64,000 nt of DNA. Origin: Halosimplex pelagicum (GTDB lineage Archaea; Halobacteriota; Halobacteria; Halobacteriales; Haloarculaceae). Shown here in pieces: positions 62,048 to 64,000 of the stretch; position 1 is the stretch's first letter, and the number at the start of each line of letters is the position of its first letter. Under the pieces are notes generated by a model. That model was given only the letters and a program-made list of their open reading frames with translations. It ran no database searches and was not told the origin of the DNA. The translations under genes and the position numbers were made by a program. The stretch lies in the NCBI RefSeq assembly GCF_013415905.1, contig NZ_CP058909.1, forward strand, positions 3,348,001-3,412,000, given 5' to 3'.

Positions 62048-62060
62048 CGAACCCTGACCG

Positions 62061-64000
62061 TCAGCCCACAATCAGGATCGCCGACTCGGTCTCGATCATC
62101 TCACCGTCGCCGGAGTACGTCCGCGCTTCTTCGATCTCGTACATCTCCGACTCTAGCTCGACGCCCGCGACCTCCAGCTTGCCGTCGACTTCCTCGAACT
62201 CACCGCTCTCGATGGCGGCGTCGATGTCGCCGACCTGGCTGCCGTACTCGGGGCCGACCAGCGAGTAGTCCAGGTCGACGCCGGTGACCTCGGTGGTGAC
62301 CTCGGGGGCCTCGTCGAGCGTCTCCAGATCCGCGACGTGCATCGCCTCGGCGACGGCGTCCTCGAAGCCGGCGATCCCGCCGTAGACCTGCACGCGGTCG
62401 AGGTCGGCGTTGAGCGCCAGCCCGCTGTCGGTCTTGTAGCGCCGGAGCGCGGCGATGACCTCCATCGCCGTCTCGCCCGCTTTCAGGTCCGCCTCGTAGC
62501 CGCGCGTCTCCGGCCAGTCGACGGTGTGGACCGAATCCAGTTCCTCGCCACCCTCGGCGTAGAGGCGCTGCCACAGTTCCTCGGTGACGTGCGGGAGGAA
62601 CGGGGCGAACAGTTTCAGGAACGTCCGGTGAGCGGTCAGGAGCGCGTACTCGGTCGAGCGAGCGTCCGCGCCGCCGTCGGCGTCGTCGAGTCGCTGCTTC
62701 GCGATCTCCAGGTAGTCGTCGCAGAAGGAGTTCCAGAAAAAGGAGCGCAGTTCGTTGCGGGCCTTCGAGTACTCGTGTTCCTCGAACTGCTCGGTGAGCG
62801 AGGCGACGGCGTCGTCCAGCTCGGCGAGCATCCAGCGGTCGACCGCGGCCAGATCCTCCTCGTCGGGCTCATCGACGGCGTCGGGCTCGGGGGTCAGCTG
62901 GTCGATCAGCCGCGAGGCGTTCCAGAGCTTCTGGAGCAGGCGCTCGCCGGCTTCGAGGTCGCCCTCCTTGTAGGGGAAGTCGTCGCCGACGGAGGCGCTG
63001 GCCGACCAGAAGCGGATGGCGTCGACGGGGTACTCCTCCATGACCTCCGCGGGCAGGACGACGTTGCCCCGCGAGGAGGACATCTTCTCGCGGTTCTCGT
63101 CTAAGACGTGCCCGTTGATCATGACGCTCTCGAAGGGCACCTCGCCGGTGTGCTCGTAGCACTTGACGACCGTGTGGAACAGCCAGAAGGAGATGATGTC
63201 GTGACCCTGCGGCCGCAGGTCGAACTGGTAGAGTTCCGGCCGCTCCATCGTGAACTCTTCTTCCTGCTCGTCCCAGTCCCAGCCCGCGTTGATCAGGGGA
63301 GTCAGCGACGAGGTGGCCCAGGTGTCGAAGACGTCCTCCTCGGGGCGGAGGTCGCTGCCGCCGCACTCCGGACAGCTATCGACCGGCGGGTCGTCGGCCA
63401 GGGGGTCGACGGGCAGATCCTCCTTCTCGGCCACGACCGTCTCGCCGCAGTCGTCGCAGTACCAGACGGGGATCGGGATGCCAGAGTCGCGCTGGCGGGA
63501 GATACACCAGTCCCACTCCAGGCCCTCGATCCAGTGCTGGTAGCGGGTGAACATCTTTTCGGGGTACCAGTCCATCTCCTCGCCGGCGGCGAGGTAGTCG
63601 TCGGTGCGGTCGAGCATCTCGACGTACCACTGCTCGGTGACGAGGTACTCGACCTCGGTGTCGCAGCGCTCGTGGACCTGCACGGTGTGGTCGTGGTCGC
63701 GGCTCTCGACGAGCGCGCCCGCGTCGTCCAGGTCCTCGATGATTGCTTCGCGGGCCTCCTCGGTGGTCATGCCCTCGTAGTCGCCCGCCAGATCGGTCAT
63801 CGTGCCCGACTCGTCGATGGCGATGCGCAGGGGCAGGTCGTGAGCCTGGTACCACTCGATGTCGGTCTGGTCGCCGAACGTACAGCACATGACGATGCCG
63901 CTGCCGGTCTCCAGGTCGACCCGCTCGTCCTCGATGATCGGGACCTCCTGGCCGAAGATGGGGACCCGGGCGGTGCCGCCGACGAGGTCGGCGTTCTCGT
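62061..64000 (-). CDS. valS: Valyl-tRNA synthetase (partial, start outside the window)
   Basis: The minus-strand frame is open to the window end, so roughly the N-terminal third is missing. Visible are the end of the editing domain (TGSGIVMCCTFGDQTDIEWY), the zinc-like CDDCGETV...CPECGG insert, RPQGHDIISFWLFHTVVKC, the class I KMSSSRGN signature and an anticodon-binding helical domain. It charges tRNA-Val. The C-terminus has the short archaeal form, without the long bacterial coiled coil. Confidence 0.95.
   Translation of the reverse strand, partial: ENADLVGGTARVPIFGQEVPIIEDERVDLETGSGIVMCCTFGDQTDIEWYQAHDLPLRIAIDESGTMTDLAGDYEGMTTEEAREAIIEDLDDAGALVESRDHDHTVQVHERCDTEVEYLVTEQWYVEMLDRTDDYLAAGEEMDWYPEKMFTRYQHWIEGLEWDWCISRQRDSGIPIPVWYCDDCGETVVAEKEDLPVDPLADDPPVDSCPECGGSDLRPEEDVFDTWATSSLTPLINAGWDWDEQEEEFTMERPELYQFDLRPQGHDIISFWLFHTVVKCYEHTGEVPFESVMINGHVLDENREKMSSSRGNVVLPAEVMEEYPVDAIRFWSASASVGDDFPYKEGDLEAGERLLQKLWNASRLIDQLTPEPDAVDEPDEEDLAAVDRWMLAELDDAVASLTEQFEEHEYSKARNELRSFFWNSFCDDYLEIAKQRLDDADGGADARSTEYALLTAHRTFLKLFAPFLPHVTEELWQRLYAEGGEELDSVHTVDWPETRGYEADLKAGETAMEVIAALRRYKTDSGLALNADLDRVQVYGGIAGFEDAVAEAMHVADLETLDEAPEVTTEVTGVDLDYSLVGPEYGSQVGDIDAAIESGEFEEVDGKLEVAGVELESEMYEIEEARTYSGDGEMIETESAILIVG

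Larger units (their letters stand above)
58204..62060. mobile_element. AT-rich island with candidate defence genes and relics of the tRNA-Pro element family
   Basis: Sequence from about 58210 to 62000 is clearly richer in A/T, with different codon use, than the flanking phyH and valS genes. It carries two intact-looking gene sets (ATPase plus TOPRIM; HEPN-like) and two broken copies of genes of the integrated element at 25-48 kb, inverted. No integrase or flanking direct repeat is visible. I read it as a decayed or rearranged relative of the tRNA-Pro element carrying defence cargo (inference). Confidence 0.65.

Overview
The window is GC-rich chromosomal DNA of a halophilic archaeon (class Halobacteria). 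This rests on the very acidic proteins, the archaeal housekeeping set (Orc1/Cdc6, Cbf5-type TruB, zinc-type adenylate kinase, DUF106/Oxa1-like protein, PdxS, UppS), a tRNA gene without an encoded CCA, a haloarchaeal PilA-type pilin, and TATA-type promoters close to start codons. I cannot fix the genus.

Host core, left (1-25117). A dipeptide/oligopeptide ABC transporter operon (substrate-binding protein cut by the window edge, two permeases, two ATPases) is followed by a DUF433 antitoxin-like gene, a hypothetical gene and an orphan D12-type adenine methylase. An amino-acid permease/UspA fusion with a second UspA gene runs the other way. A potassium block follows: TrkH, KhtT-like regulator, KefB/KhtU-like antiporter, TrkA, TrkH. 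After a membrane protein and a methyltransferase comes adk-DUF106-(orc1/cdc6)-cmk-cbf5. The roughly 0.94 kb between cdc6 and cmk holds at least seven copies of a CCGAGTTAGT-type repeat and is a candidate replication origin. The core ends with tRNA-Pro(GGG).

Integrated element (25105-48060, about 23 kb). It lies between the tRNA-Pro 3' end and a 15-bp direct repeat of that end, with a tyrosine integrase beside the right repeat. Its left arm is a tightly overlapping plus-strand operon of small unknown, zinc-ribbon and HTH genes, ending in a 549-aa winged-helix protein. A type IV pilin follows. Then comes a roughly 12-kb minus-strand module of about 18 genes: a Sec-exported, tail-anchored surface protein, a run of small multi-TM proteins, a 570-aa and a 771-aa membrane protein, a P-loop ATPase, and three tiny genes of 33-43 codons at its head. 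No tail, terminase or HK97 capsid genes are seen. I infer a membrane-vesicle or pleomorphic-virus type element. Its right arm has AbrB and ribbon-helix-helix regulators with clear inverted-repeat operators, and a zinc-microprotein run feeding into the integrase.

Host, right (48061-58203). A RelE toxin with a winged-helix partner, a calcineurin-like phosphatase, UppS, an MscS channel, PdxS, a GH51 arabinofuranosidase, a DUF1405 protein and a PhyH dioxygenase.

AT-rich island (58204-62060). It holds a candidate defence pair (OLD-like AAA ATPase plus TOPRIM protein, overlapping by 4 nt) and a protein with a HEPN-type RN-x3-H motif. Decayed copies of two genes of the integrated element (the ribbon-helix-helix and the zinc-ribbon gene) bracket the ATPase/TOPRIM pair in inverted orientation. 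This suggests a cargo slot in a family of related elements and is the most interesting observation here. The window ends inside valS.
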